A stretch of 64,000 nucleotides of DNA from Phaeospirillum sp. (GCA_030651575.1 JAUSFB010000066.1:1-64000), one strand, 5' to 3'. Positions 25,463 through 34,907 are shown, counted from the first letter of the stretch. Numbers and translations: made by a program. The notes: generated from the sequence alone by a model not told the origin.

Positions 25463-26422
25463 ATGGCAAAGACTCGGGCCTACGGCGCCGATTGCATCCT
25501 GCTGGCCGCCTTCGAGACGGTTTACGGCACCCTGCCAGCCGATGGCTACACAAGGCTGTCGTTCAAGGACTCCAGCCTGGGGGCCGAGCGCCCTCTGGGC
25601 TACGACCCGCTGCTGGGCCAGGGCCGCGACGCCCAGGACCCGTTCTACGAAGCGATCAAGGATGAGGGCGATATCGGCGTGCCGCTGGATGTGCGGGCGC
25701 TGGGGTTCTGGCTGAAGGGGCTGTTTGGCGCTCCCGCCACCGCCGATAACGGTGATGGTAGTTTCGACCATGTCTTCACATCGGGCGGCACGCTACCCAG
25801 CCTCACCATCGAGATCGGTCATGCCCAGTTGGCGGTGCCGAAGTTCTTCCGCCATGGTGGGGCCAAGCTGGACAAGCTGGCCTTCGACATGGCCCGCTCC
25901 GGCGCAGCCAATGCCAGCATTGCGGTGATCGCCCAGGGCGAGACAGAAACCGCCGCCACCATTGATGCCAGCCCGGCGACCTTTGCCCTGAAACGCTTCA
26001 GCCAAGGCAGCGGCACCATCCGGGTTGGCGGCGGCCAACTGGCCAATGTGGTGGGCGGCAAGCTGTCGTTTTCCAACAATCTGGAGCGGGTGGAGACCAT
26101 TCGGGCCGACGGGCTGATCGACGGCGTGGACGAGACCGAGGCCACCGCCGAAGGTTCGGTGGACATCCGCTTCGGCACCGACACCACGCTGACCGCCGCC
26201 ATCGCCGCCGAAAGCCCGGTGGCGATGGAATATGGCTTCACCATTCCCGGCTCGCCCTTCGCCCTGACCTTTCATCTGCCCCGCGTGTTTCTGCCGAAGA
26301 AGAAGCAGGAGATCAAAGGCCCCGGCGGCATCCAGGCCAGCTACGACTGGCGCGCGGCCCGCGATCCGGTGGCAGGGTATCTGCTGCGCGTCACCCTGGT
26401 CAACGACGTGGCGGGGTACTGA
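25463..26422 (+). CDS. phage major tail tube protein
   Basis: This 319-residue protein (MAKTRAYGADCILLAAFETV, then SSLGAERPLGYDPLLGQGRD) belongs to the tail tube group with a repeated beta architecture (VEGSVDIRFGTDTTL-like strands). Tail tube proteins stack as hexamer rings around the tape measure. Position between the terminator and the tail chaperones is canonical. A GGGAG lies 8 nt upstream of the ATG. Confidence 0.8.
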   Translation: MAKTRAYGADCILLAAFETVYGTLPADGYTRLSFKDSSLGAERPLGYDPLLGQGRDAQDPFYEAIKDEGDIGVPLDVRALGFWLKGLFGAPATADNGDGSFDHVFTSGGTLPSLTIEIGHAQLAVPKFFRHGGAKLDKLAFDMARSGAANASIAVIAQGETETAATIDASPATFALKRFSQGSGTIRVGGGQLANVVGGKLSFSNNLERVETIRADGLIDGVDETEATAEGSVDIRFGTDTTLTAAIAAESPVAMEYGFTIPGSPFALTFHLPRVFLPKKKQEIKGPGGIQASYDWRAARDPVAGYLLRVTLVNDVAGY

Positions 26423-26424
26423 TC

Positions 26425-26940
26425 ATGATCCGCCTGACCATTCCCAAGGAACCCTACTGGATCGATCTGCCCCACGGCGTGCGGGTTTTTGTCCGTCCCC
26501 TGACCACGGCGGTCTACGAGGCCGCCCGTGCCCGAGGCTGGCGCATGGCTCGCGCCATCGCCGCCGAGCATGCCGATCTGAAAGCCGCCGGGGCCGACAT
26601 CACCGGCCTGCCCGATCTGTCCGACGAGGATGCCCTGGCCGGGCTGTCGCAGATGCTATTCGCGCAGGGCCTCGCTCGTTCCGCCATCACCAAATGGGAG
26701 GGCGTGCTGGATGAGGCCGATCAACCGGCGGAGGTTACCGACACCGCCATCGCCGAGCTGATGCAGCTTCCCCGCATGGCCGAGTCCTTCGTCGTCCAAT
26801 ACACCGAAACCCATGAAGCGGTCATCGCCGAGGGAAACGTCTCCAGGCCCGCGCCGAATGGCACTTCGGCGGCGGGCCTGACTACTGCCGAGGCTGCGGT
26901 GGAAATTGCGACTGCCCCTACGACCGCCACGCCCCCCTGA
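26425..26940 (+). CDS. tail assembly chaperone, zero-frame product (gpG-like)
   Basis: The 171-residue zero-frame product (MIRLTIPKEPYWIDLPHGVR) ends in a low-complexity Ala/Thr tail (GLTTAEAAVEIATAP). It sits between tail tube and tape measure genes, the slot of lambda gpG, which coats the tape measure. The heptamer GGGAAAC at 26832-26838 allows a -1 shift, making the longer GT product listed separately. The low-complexity end after the slip site suggests that only residues 1-138 are the shared domain. Confidence 0.8.
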   Translation: MIRLTIPKEPYWIDLPHGVRVFVRPLTTAVYEAARARGWRMARAIAAEHADLKAAGADITGLPDLSDEDALAGLSQMLFAQGLARSAITKWEGVLDEADQPAEVTDTAIAELMQLPRMAESFVVQYTETHEAVIAEGNVSRPAPNGTSAAGLTTAEAAVEIATAPTTATPP

Positions 26941-27152
26941 CCGAAGCGGGCTGGCAAGCCTGGGAATTGCTGGTCGGCTCCATTGGAACGATCCGCCTCG
27001 GTCCCCGTGGCGGCATCACCGGCCTCGACCTTCCGGCTCTGCTGATCCAGGCCGAGGCCCTGGGTTACGACCAGCCTTTGCTGGCGCGGCTGATGCCCTT
27101 CGCCGAGCGGGGAATGGTGGCCGGTTCCGCCAAGGCTCAAACCGAGACCTGA
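26425..27152 (+). CDS. tail assembly chaperone, -1 frameshift product (gpGT-like)
   Basis: After codon 138 (AAC at 26836-26838) a -1 slip gives 104 more residues: RAEWHFGGGPDYCRGCGGNC, then DCPYDRHAPLTEAGWQAWEL, and TGLDLPALLIQAEALGYDQP. This second part is plainly coding, although it has no good start codon near its beginning. The product would be about 242 residues. Its CRGCGGNCDC cluster could bind a metal, which the lambda T domain does not show. In lambda, GT forms at a few percent and contacts the tail tube protein. Confidence 0.72.
26832..26838 (+). promoter_or_regulatory. slippery heptamer GGGAAAC for programmed -1 frameshift
   Basis: In the zero frame it is read G-GGA-AAC. After a -1 slip both tRNAs re-pair with GGG and AAA. 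It matches the X-XXY-YYZ rule and differs by one base from the lambda G/GT site GGGAAAG. The downstream -1 frame stays open for 104 codons. Confidence 0.75.
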
Positions 27153-27155
27153 TCC

Positions 27156-30128
27156 ATGGCCACCAAATCCGTCTCCATCCGCCTGTCCTTGCAGGACGGC
27201 GAAACCGTGCGCCGCGCCCTGCTGCAATTGGGCGAGGACGGACAGAAGGCCCTGCTGCGGATCGAGACGGCGGCGCAACCGGCGTCGAAGTCGCTGCTGG
27301 CCATGAATGCCGTCAGCCAGGATATCCAGGGCGGCATGGCGGGCTTCGCCTCTCGGCTTGGCCCCATCGGTTCGGTGATGATGGCGCTGGGTCCGGCCGG
27401 GCTGGCAGCCGGGGCGGCCATCGGGTTCTTCGGCAAGGCCATGGTCGAGTCCACCATCAAGGTGGAGAGCCTGGAAGCCCGGATCAAGGGTCTGGTCGGC
27501 GCTGCGGCGCTGACCGAAACCACCAGCTATCTCTACGCCCAGGCGCAGAAGACCGGCACCGCCCTGGAAACGGTGGTCGGGGCCTATTCCCGGCTGGCGG
27601 CTTTGCAGAAGGCCGGGATCATCACCACCGGCGAGAGCCGTGCCCTGCTGGAGGGCTTCCAGTCCACCGCCATCGCCCTGGGCGCGTCGTCCGAGCAGTT
27701 GGAGCAATCCCTGTTCGGTCTGGCCCAGGGGCTGTCGTCGGGCACGCTCCGCGCCGAGGAACTCAATCAGATCGTCGAGCCAATGCCGGGCCTGCTCCAG
27801 GCACTGGACCGTGCCGCGGCGCTTCCATCAGGCGGCTTCCGTCAGATGGTGACCCAGGGCAAGGTGACGGCGGATTTCTTCCGCGACACCCTGATCAAGG
27901 CGCTGCGGGGCTTTGACGAGGCGGCCAAGGAAAGCGCCGATACCGCCGAGCGGTCCTTCACCCGCATGGCCAATGCTTGGGCTGCCTTCACCAACGCCCC
28001 CTGGCTGCGCAAGGTTCTGTCGGGCGGCGCCAATGCCGGAGCGGCGACGCTGGAATCACTGACTCCAGGCGAATCCACGGTCAAGTCGCGGCTGGCCGAT
28101 CTGGATCGCCGCATCGCCGCCTTAGGAGGGGAGCAGGCACTCGACAAGCCGTTGCCCGCCGGAACCCATTCCGTGGTGGTGATGGCGGTCAGGGAGGAGA
28201 ACGAGGAACTGCGCCGCCTGCTGGCCGAACGCCAGGATGTCGCCGCCGATCTCGACGAGATCACCCGCAAGCGGGCGGGCATGGAAGCCCAGGCCAAGAT
28301 GGAGCGCGACCGGGTCCGGGCCGAGCAGCGCGAGCCGACCTATATCGAGAAGCTGTCTGATCTTAAATTCGAGGTGGAATGGCAGGAGAGGCTCAATACG
28401 GCCCGTGCCGCCGGTAACGCGGAATTCTCCCGCACCAAGGCCCAATACGAGGCGGCCAAGGGCTTTCGCCAGATTGAGAAGGAGCTGTTCCAGCAGGGCG
28501 GTGTCTATCGCACCAAGCCCAAGGAGCAGGAGATCAAGGATCTGCTGGCCCGCGAGGCCGAAGCCAAGGGGGCGGGAGAGATGTCCGCCCAGGCCCAGGC
28601 CGAGGTGCTGGGGCTGAACCTCCAGGCCCGAGGCCAGGAGCGTCTGGCCGAAGCCGCCCGCACCGGCGGGCAGGCCCAGATCGACGCGGCCCGATCCGCC
28701 AAGGTGCTGGAATTCGCCTTCAAGAACAACGGCGCGGCGGTGGCCGAGTATGACCGGGCATTGCGCCGCATGGATGCCGCCAAACTGCTGGAGCAGAAGA
28801 ATGGCCTGATCCGCACCATGGGGCAGGAAGCCGCCGCCAATGACCGCCTCGCCGATTCCGCCAAGGGATCGGTGGCCGACACCATCCTGGCGGAGCGCAC
28901 CAACTGGCTGGCCGAGCAGGCTGCCAAGGGGCTGAGCGATGCCAATGGCGAACTGGCCCAATCCTACGCACTGGTGCAGAAATCGCGCGCCAACAGCGAA
29001 GCGGCCCGCGCCATCGCCGAGCTGGAACGCGAAATCGACGCCCAGGTACGTCTGGCCGAGGCGGTGCGCAGCAGTGATCGCACCAAAGTCCGCACCGTCA
29101 CCATCGACAATGACGTGGCCAAATTCGCCAGCGGCCACAAGCTGGCCGAGGACGATCCCAAGGTGGGCGAGTATCGGGCGGCACGATCGCGCCAATATGC
29201 CGAGGCGGTCAAGGACGAGGCCCGCCAGACCACTCTGGCCTATGACGCCACGCAACGGTTTGCCGAGGAACTGGCCAAGCTCAACGAGCAGCGGGCCAGC
29301 GGTGCCTTGTCGGAAGAGGCCTATACCCGCCGCTATCGGGAATTGGAGCAGGACAAACTGGCCGCTAGCCGCGACTGGCAGGATGGGGCCATCCGGGCGG
29401 TGCGGGCCTACGTGGATGAGGCCAGCAATGCGGCGGCTTCGGCAGAGCGGGCCATGTCGGGAGCCTTGCGGGCCAGCGAGGATGCCTTCGTCAAATGGGC
29501 CATGACCGGCAAGCTGGCCGGGCAGGATCTGTTTAACAGCCTGGCCGAGGAGGCTTTGCGCGCCGCCTGGCGCATGTCGGTGGTGGCTCCCATCTTCGGT
29601 GGTGCCGGCGGCGGCATCTTCGGCAGCCTGATCAGTGGCCTTGGCGGCTGGTTCTCTGGCGGCAGCACTGGGGCAACCCCGGTGCCCGATACCGGCAACT
29701 TCGCCATCGCCCATACCGGCGGCCTGATCGGTCTCGACCGGCTGGAAACCCGCTCCTTCGATCCGGCGGTGTTCATCGGCGCGCCTCGCTTCCATCGCGG
29801 CGGTCTGGTCCCCGGCGAGGTGCCAATCATTGCCCAGAAGGGCGAAGAGGTGCTGACGCGGGGCGATCCCCGTCATCGCTTCAACCTGCGCCCCCGCGAC
29901 GATGCCCCGGTGACGGTCAGTGTGCCGGTTTCGGTCAATATCCAGACGCCCCAGGGCACCCAGGCCCGCACGGCACAGCGCCGCGATTCCGGAGGCGGCC
30001 TGACGCTCGACATCATCGTCGAGCAGATCACCGATGCCATCTCCGGCGACATCGTCCGTGGCCAGGGCATCGCCCCGGTGCTGGAGCGCCAATACGGGCT
30101 CAACCGTGCCAACGGGGCCTATCGATGA
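27156..30128 (+). CDS. phage tail tape measure protein
   Basis: The 990-residue protein has the tape-measure pattern. The front carries the tape-measure domain (TETTSYLYAQAQKTGTALET, GQGLSSGTLRAEELNQIVEP as part of the conserved core, RDTLIKALRG). A hydrophobic run lies near residues 70-90. Long charged helices rich in EA/AE repeats fill 300-780. The tail ends in the lambda-type GLVPGEVPIIAQKGEEVLTR segment. It sets tail length and later enters the host membrane. It appears intact, so the tail operon has no visible lesion here. Confidence 0.88.
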   Translation: MATKSVSIRLSLQDGETVRRALLQLGEDGQKALLRIETAAQPASKSLLAMNAVSQDIQGGMAGFASRLGPIGSVMMALGPAGLAAGAAIGFFGKAMVESTIKVESLEARIKGLVGAAALTETTSYLYAQAQKTGTALETVVGAYSRLAALQKAGIITTGESRALLEGFQSTAIALGASSEQLEQSLFGLAQGLSSGTLRAEELNQIVEPMPGLLQALDRAAALPSGGFRQMVTQGKVTADFFRDTLIKALRGFDEAAKESADTAERSFTRMANAWAAFTNAPWLRKVLSGGANAGAATLESLTPGESTVKSRLADLDRRIAALGGEQALDKPLPAGTHSVVVMAVREENEELRRLLAERQDVAADLDEITRKRAGMEAQAKMERDRVRAEQREPTYIEKLSDLKFEVEWQERLNTARAAGNAEFSRTKAQYEAAKGFRQIEKELFQQGGVYRTKPKEQEIKDLLAREAEAKGAGEMSAQAQAEVLGLNLQARGQERLAEAARTGGQAQIDAARSAKVLEFAFKNNGAAVAEYDRALRRMDAAKLLEQKNGLIRTMGQEAAANDRLADSAKGSVADTILAERTNWLAEQAAKGLSDANGELAQSYALVQKSRANSEAARAIAELEREIDAQVRLAEAVRSSDRTKVRTVTIDNDVAKFASGHKLAEDDPKVGEYRAARSRQYAEAVKDEARQTTLAYDATQRFAEELAKLNEQRASGALSEEAYTRRYRELEQDKLAASRDWQDGAIRAVRAYVDEASNAAASAERAMSGALRASEDAFVKWAMTGKLAGQDLFNSLAEEALRAAWRMSVVAPIFGGAGGGIFGSLISGLGGWFSGGSTGATPVPDTGNFAIAHTGGLIGLDRLETRSFDPAVFIGAPRFHRGGLVPGEVPIIAQKGEEVLTRGDPRHRFNLRPRDDAPVTVSVPVSVNIQTPQGTQARTAQRRDSGGGLTLDIIVEQITDAISGDIVRGQGIAPVLERQYGLNRANGAYR

Positions 30129-30604
30129 TGATCCGCTTTCCCGCCACCCTGCCCATGCCGTTGGCGGAACCCTATGCGGTCAAGCCCGCCGACGGGGTGG
30201 TTCGCACCGACATGGAGCAGGGACCGGCCCGCCAGCGTCGCGAATTCACCCAAGTTCCCACCAAGATCCCGGTGAAGTGGCGCTTCACCGATGCCCAGTA
30301 TGCGGTGTTCGACGCCTGGTACCAGTGGAAGGGCAAGGCCGGGGCGGAGTGGTTCGTGATCCCGCTCAGGAGCGGCCTCGGCGTGATCGACCATGTCGCC
30401 CGCTTCACCCGCCAGTACGAGGCGCCGCTGTCCTCGGGCGGCTTCTGGCTGGTGACGGTGGAACTGGAGGTCCGCGACCGTCCGGTGTTGTCCGAGGCCG
30501 AACTCGACATCCTGCTCGATTCGTCGTGGACCGACCTCTCCGGCGCCGTCACCGGTCTCGATACTCTTGCCAACACCACCCTTGCCGCCAAACTTGGAGT
30601 CTGA
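30125..30604 (+). CDS. phage minor tail protein
   Basis: The 159-residue protein (MIRFPATLPMPLAEPYAVKP after an extra Met) with REFTQVPTKIPVKWRFTDAQ and WFVIPLRSGLGVID matches small tail-tip proteins just downstream of tape measures. Its ATG overlaps the tape-measure stop. The remaining tip genes (L, K, I, J-like) expected next are missing. Confidence 0.7.
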   Translation: MMIRFPATLPMPLAEPYAVKPADGVVRTDMEQGPARQRREFTQVPTKIPVKWRFTDAQYAVFDAWYQWKGKAGAEWFVIPLRSGLGVIDHVARFTRQYEAPLSSGGFWLVTVELEVRDRPVLSEAELDILLDSSWTDLSGAVTGLDTLANTTLAAKLGV

Positions 30605-30607
30605 TCC

Positions 30608-31489
30608 ATGACCATCAAGGACGACCTTCAGGCTGCCACCGCCAAGGCCGGCGGGGCGGCGCAGATTCTGCACGACGTGGCCAATGGCCCCGCCACGGGC
30701 GCGACCAGCAGTGTGGTGACGGGCAATGGTCCGGTCAAGACGGTGGCCAAGGCGGTGGCCGACATCGAGGCCGACATCACCACCAGGATCGGCTCCATCG
30801 ATCAGGCGGTCGCCGACACCGCCGCCGATGCCGAGGCCGCCGCCTTGTCCGCCGCCAATGCCCAGGCCAGCGAGTTGGCGGCTGCCGTCTCGGCCAGCGC
30901 CGCGCAGGTGGCCAAGGTCACCTGGAAAGGACCCTGGTCTGCCGCCACCGCCTATGCCGTCCACGACGCGGTCTCCTTAAGCGGCTCATCCTATGTCGCC
31001 ATCGCGCCGAACACCAACCAGCCGCCGCCCGATGCTGTCCATTGGCAGGTGCTGGCCGCCAAGGGGCTCGACGGCATCGGGGCCGGCGACATGCTGGCCG
31101 CCCAGAACCTCGCCGATTTGCCCGACAAGGCGGCGGCCAGGAGCAATCTCGGCTTGGTGATCGGCACCCAGGTCCAGGCCCATGATGCCGAACTGGACGC
31201 CCTGGCCAGCCTTGCCAGTGCCGCCAACAAGCTGCCCTATTTCACCGGAGCGGGGACCGCCGCCCTGGCTGACCTGACCGCCGCTGGTCGCGCCCTGCTC
31301 GACGATGCCGACGCGGCGGCCCAGCGCGCCACCTTGGGCCTGTCCGACGCGGCCACCACCAGTGTGGCCGCCAGCCTTGGCCGAGCCATGGCGGGACAGC
31401 ACGTCCTTCATGGCGAAGTCGGTCTTGGGGCCGTAAGCGCCGTCCTCCTTCAAGGGCTCCTGCTTGGTATAGTCGCCCCAAGCGGGTGA
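30608..31489 (+). pseudogene. tail fibre/collar gene truncated at its 3' end
   Basis: To about residue 258 this is a tail-fibre N-terminal part: [20 protein letters not shown], an Ala-rich coiled coil, a carbohydrate-binding-like patch ([20 protein letters not shown], then [16 protein letters not shown]), and fibre repeats ([20 protein letters not shown]). From about 31385 the frame reads through antisense sequence of the opposing gene and stops at 31489. No host-binding tip remains. The join marks a deletion or insertion boundary. Confidence 0.65.
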
Positions 31490-32671
31490 GCGATCCGGCA
31501 GCGGCATGGTCGAGTTGACCAGATTAATGCCGCGCTGAAGTCCCTTGACCGTGTTGTCATAGCCATCGGTTTGGGCAGCATTGGCGATCTTTTCCCCCAT
31601 GCGGGCGGCGACCTGCCATAAATCCTCGCCTTGGGGCGTGGTGTGGGAAGCGGAGGTCTCGGGGATGGCGGTGATGGGCTGAGGCTTTACCGGCTTGCCG
31701 CCGTCAAGCCGCTGCGACCCGTCTCCGTAATTGGTGGTGTGCCAGTCCTGCACCGTCTCGTACATGCGGGCCTTCAAGGGATCGCCCGCCTTCCAGCCGG
31801 TGAAATCACCCTGCGCCGAATTCAGCACGTCCTTCATTTCCCCCTCGGTCCACTTATCCACCGGCTTCAGCAGTGCCGAACGGGCGGGATGGTCGATGGG
31901 GGCCGCCGCCATCTCGCGCATGGAGGCGATGCGGGAGTCCGTGCTGGCTGTTTGTTCCGAAGCATCCGCGGCCTTGGCGGTCTCCGCCGCCTCGTTGGCA
32001 AGGCCGCCGATCTTGCTCTCGCCATTATCCAACTTTCCTTCTTGGGGCGGAAAATATGGTCCTTGCGACGGAGTGTGATCCGGCGGCGGATCTAGTTTTT
32101 CCGAAGGAAGTTCCCTGTCTTGCTGCCGCTCCTTCTCCATGTCCTGCTCTGCGTTCTGCCGAGCCATAGCGGCGGCGGCATCGGAAGGGAAGCCAGCTTC
32201 GATATATCGGGCGACATCCGCTTCGATCTGGCGCGCGGTTGGTCCATCGGGCTTGGCATTTGTGGCCTTGATGATGTCGGAGGCAAGAGGCTGGGCGGCA
32301 TCGCGGGATTTCGCCGAAGGCTGACCACTGCCCGTCCTGGCTTCGATCTTGTCGGCAAGTTCGGGGTTGTTGCGCTTAAGCTCGTTGAATACCGCCGCTC
32401 CAGCCTTGTCGGCGTCCATGCCGGCATCGACGCGTTGGCCAACCTCCTTGGCGAAGTCTCCATAGTCGAACTTCTCCCAGCCAATTTGCCGAGCAAGGTC
32501 CCTGTACTGGTCCGTGATGGTTTCCGAGCCATTGGTTCCGTTGATGGTGCCTAGGCCAGGGACGGTTGCGTCGGTATTGTAGCTGTTATCGCCGCCTTCA
32601 ATCTGGCCTTTACCCTTTTTGCCGACGAACTTGATGCCTTTCTTGATGGCCCAAGGGGGTATACGATCCAT
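30986..32671 (-). CDS. large hydrophilic protein with a peptidoglycan-binding-like end; 3' end chimeric
   Basis: The genuine part runs from 32671 to about 31390: [20 protein letters not shown], several Gln/Asp-rich linkers, and a C-terminal [20 protein letters not shown] and [20 protein letters not shown], the layout of a peptidoglycan-binding helical domain. Below about 31390 the frame is antisense of the tail-fibre gene and probably meaningless. The ATG at 32671 has AGGTGATAAA. No signal peptide is visible. It is divergent from the Sel1 lipoprotein gene with 28 bases between starts. It may be a secreted-hydrolase or effector fragment; the family is not recognised. Confidence 0.55.
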   Translation of the reverse strand: MDRIPPWAIKKGIKFVGKKGKGQIEGGDNSYNTDATVPGLGTINGTNGSETITDQYRDLARQIGWEKFDYGDFAKEVGQRVDAGMDADKAGAAVFNELKRNNPELADKIEARTGSGQPSAKSRDAAQPLASDIIKATNAKPDGPTARQIEADVARYIEAGFPSDAAAAMARQNAEQDMEKERQQDRELPSEKLDPPPDHTPSQGPYFPPQEGKLDNGESKIGGLANEAAETAKAADASEQTASTDSRIASMREMAAAPIDHPARSALLKPVDKWTEGEMKDVLNSAQGDFTGWKAGDPLKARMYETVQDWHTTNYGDGSQRLDGGKPVKPQPITAIPETSASHTTPQGEDLWQVAARMGEKIANAAQTDGYDNTVKGLQRGINLVNSTMPLPDRSPAWGDYTKQEPLKEDGAYGPKTDFAMKDVLSRHGSAKAGGHTGGGRVGQAQGGALGRRVGIVEQGATSGGQVSQGGGPRSGEIGQLVGGTGKAGQGVQFGIMGLDLGADHQAEIAPGRRLVGQIGEVLGGQHVAGPDAVEPLGGQHLPMDSIGRRLVGVRRDGDIG

Positions 32672-32699
32672 TTTATCACCTATTTGATGCGTGGAGAGT

Positions 32700-33848
32700 A
32701 TGAAGGACGACGACATCGGCGCGTGGCCTTGGCCGTCATCCGGCGTGATGAGGTGCGTCCTGGCAATCGGCATGCTGATGCTTGCCGCCTGCGCGGACAC
32801 GCCCCCGGAAGCGCGCGAGGCCACATCGGCGGTTGGGGCCGAGACGGTCGAACCACCGCTGATGGCGGCGGCGCGAAAAGGCGATGAGGCAGCCCTGACG
32901 ATATTGACAGCCCTTGCTGACGCGCGGGGCGATCAAGAAGCGGTGATGAATTACCGCCACATGGCAGTCGAGTTCGGTCACAGGGGGGCCAAGGACAGCT
33001 TGGCCATCGAATACGAAAGGCGGGGCGACTACGCACAGGCAGCGCACTGGTTTCGCCGCGCCCTGGAGAAATCAACTTTCCCCGGCCCCAGCGCCTTTCA
33101 TCTGGCCGAGTTGATTCTAAGTGGCCGCACCTCCGGTACGCCCAAGGAAGGGGCCGAATACATGTCTTACGCCGCTGCCGCCGGTTCGCGGCAGGCGGCG
33201 CGTCGTCTGGCCGAACTCTTGAAGGCAGGCACAGGAGTCGAGCGCGACGAAGAGGAGAGCCGCCTGTGGCTGGCCCGGGCCGAACGGGACGAGGCCTATG
33301 TCCGACGCGCCCTGGTTCAGCCACCCGCAGGCGAAGCGCCGTCTCTTCCCGTGGGTCAATCAGAGCGGCTGCGCGAGATCTGCGAGCGGGTAACCCAGGG
33401 TTCCCTGTTGGGAATGGTCCAACTGGGCGAATCCTATGAAACCGGTTCCGAAGTCCCCTTGGACCATGCCAAGGCCGCGTACTGGTATGCCAAGGCTGCC
33501 TCCCTGGGCAGCCCGATGGGCCACTACGCCCTTGGCGCCATGATCATCAACGGCCACCGCGCAGGTACCCAGGAAGAGGCCGCCGCCCTGATCGAGCGCG
33601 CATCCTACGCCTTTGTTCCCGTTGCCGAGGCGGCCTATGGTTTGGCAGTCATGACTGGACGCGGCGTGCCCAAGGATGAAGGCGAAGGGGCCTACTGGAT
33701 AAAACGCGCAGCCATTCACGGCAATGCCTGGGGCAAATACCTGCTGGCGAAAGCATTTCTGTCCGGCCATGGCGTCGAGCAAGACGAAGCCATCGGACGA
33801 GGATTGATGGAAGAGGCCGCGCGCGAAGGCTATCGCAAGCCTGAATAA
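32700..33848 (+). CDS. Sel1-repeat lipoprotein
   Basis: The N-terminus (to GMLMLAAC, Cys31) is a lipoprotein signal with lipobox LAAC. The rest contains Sel1-like alpha/alpha repeats: FGHRGAKDSLAIEYERRGDY, AAAAGSRQAARRLAELLKAG, YWYAKAASLGSPMGHYALGA and AAIHGNAWGKYLLAKAFLSG. Such proteins scaffold other proteins at the envelope. The start may be ATG 32700 or GTG 32691. It ends 474 bases before the next gene. Confidence 0.78.
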   Translation: MKDDDIGAWPWPSSGVMRCVLAIGMLMLAACADTPPEAREATSAVGAETVEPPLMAAARKGDEAALTILTALADARGDQEAVMNYRHMAVEFGHRGAKDSLAIEYERRGDYAQAAHWFRRALEKSTFPGPSAFHLAELILSGRTSGTPKEGAEYMSYAAAAGSRQAARRLAELLKAGTGVERDEEESRLWLARAERDEAYVRRALVQPPAGEAPSLPVGQSERLREICERVTQGSLLGMVQLGESYETGSEVPLDHAKAAYWYAKAASLGSPMGHYALGAMIINGHRAGTQEEAAALIERASYAFVPVAEAAYGLAVMTGRGVPKDEGEGAYWIKRAAIHGNAWGKYLLAKAFLSGHGVEQDEAIGRGLMEEAAREGYRKPE

Positions 33849-34042
33849 GACAACCCCCGGAACCATGGCCCTCTCCGGGCGCAATCGGGGCGTTGATCTG
33901 CCTTATGTATCAGGATGCGCTGCGGCCGTCAATCACGTTTTGTTCTCAATCGGAGCTCCGAATTCAGGTTAAGGAAAGGTTGATGGCGACACGGCCTGAG
34001 CCATTTCGAGTATTGCGGCAACCACCAACAGCCGTCTTGCGC

Positions 34043-34118
34043 GGGCTTGTCCCGCGTATCCACGCCGTTCCACCGGCACTTTGCCAGACGGATGGGCGTG
34101 GATGGCCGGGACAAGCCC
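34043..34118. repeat. imperfect palindromic intergenic repeat (hairpin)
   Basis: Arms GGGCTTGTCCCGCGTATCCA (starting 34043) and TGGATGGCCGGGACAAGCCC (ending 34118) face each other around a 28-base loop. It resembles the dispersed GGGCTTGTCCC palindromes of alphaproteobacteria. It could act as a transcript hairpin. Confidence 0.7.
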
Positions 34119-34164
34119 GGCCAAGACGAAGAAATTAACCAATTCGAAATCTGGATTCGGAGCC
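34109..34164. repeat. intergenic repeat R1, copy 1
   Basis: The 56 bases beginning GGACAAGCCCGGCCAAGACG reappear with a handful of changes at 34908-34964, in the same orientation. Confidence 0.75.
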
Positions 34165-34205
34165 CTGTGTTCTCAATGACGGGAGAGGCGGGGTCGGGAG
34201 AGGCG

Positions 34206-34267
34206 GGGTCAGAGTCGATTTATCAGGAGGCACAGAGTGTGGCGTAAATGGACTCTGCCCCTGTTTC
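34206..34267. repeat. intergenic repeat R2, copy 1 (inverted-repeat element)
   Basis: GGGTCAGAGTCGATTTAT at one end faces TAAATGGACTCTGCCCC at the other. The element recurs at 34844-34902. Elements of this look flank REP-associated transposases or their remnants, but no transposase is present. Confidence 0.7.
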
Positions 34268-34321
34268 CGTTCGGCGGCCCCACCTCAACCTGCCATTATC
34301 TCGTTTTGTCGGCTACCGTAT

Positions 34322-34579
34322 TTATCTTTTGACGACGGCGACGCGACCGCCAGAAACATCAACGACTGCGGCATCGAATTTCTGCAGCATAACTGATTCG
34401 AATTCGGGACGAACTTCGTCTCTATCACGCTTGCGGCCAACGACGAATTTCATGTCGTCTTTGTCGATATAGACTGCTTTTTCCGTCTCAAACTCCCGTT
34501 TGATTCGGGCAATAGTCTCGGTCGAACGGGTCTCGACCTGTTCGTCGGTCCATTCGGTACGTCTTGGCGGCTTTGCCAT
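34322..34579 (-). CDS. small basic/acidic hypothetical protein
   Basis: The 85-residue protein (MAKPPRRTEWTDEQVETRST) is rich in charged residues, contains KAVYIDKDDMKFVVGRKRDR and is not recognised. An AT-richer upstream region (34580-34660) fits a promoter on the minus strand. Its GC is lower than average for the window, which may point to horizontal origin. Confidence 0.5.
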   Translation of the reverse strand: MAKPPRRTEWTDEQVETRSTETIARIKREFETEKAVYIDKDDMKFVVGRKRDRDEVRPEFESVMLQKFDAAVVDVSGGRVAVVKR

Positions 34580-34843
34580 GATAAAACCCCGCTAAATACA
34601 ACTTTGCTGCGCAATACGCGACAATGTACAGCAATACTTCATAATACAGGACTTTAACCGGAGGTCAATGCCGTCGTTGGCGGTTTACCCGGTGCTGGCC
34701 CAACCTACCCGGCCGGCGCAGACACCCTGCGCAAAGGTCTGCTATCGGAACCCGCTACTGAACCACTGAATGCCCATAATGGGCGCAAAGCGGTCATTAG
34801 GAGAAACGGGTCAGAGAAACGGGGTCAGTCAGAGAAACGGGGG

Positions 34844-34902
34844 CAGAGTCGATTTATCAGGAGGCACAGGGTATGGCGTAAATGGGCTCTGACCCTGTTT
34901 CT
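34844..34902. repeat. intergenic repeat R2, copy 2
   Basis: Matches 34210-34267 at most positions, including the shared central word TTTATCAGGAGGCACAG. Just upstream are three near copies of a GTCAGAGAAACGGG word, probably slippage. Confidence 0.7.
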
Positions 34903-34907
34903 GGTCA

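Larger units (their letters stand above)
33849..34321. other. 473-base intergenic region with palindromic and duplicated repeats
   Basis: No gene is supported. It contains a long imperfect palindrome (34043-34118), a segment repeated at 34908-34964 and an inverted-repeat element repeated at 34844-34902. Short frames here are repeat-encoded and are not called. Confidence 0.5.

Noticed and set aside
26906-27916. 336-codon plus-strand frame bridging the tail chaperone and tape-measure genes
   Set aside because: It overlaps the frameshift extension and the tape measure in a third frame and has Arg/Gly/Pro-rich composition with no domain.
28122-30092. 656-codon minus-strand frame opposite the tape measure gene
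   Set aside because: Gly/His/Leu-rich antisense shadow of the tape-measure gene.
34043-34118. CRISPR repeat array
   Set aside because: There is one palindrome and only two copies of each repeat, with no regular spacers and no cas genes.
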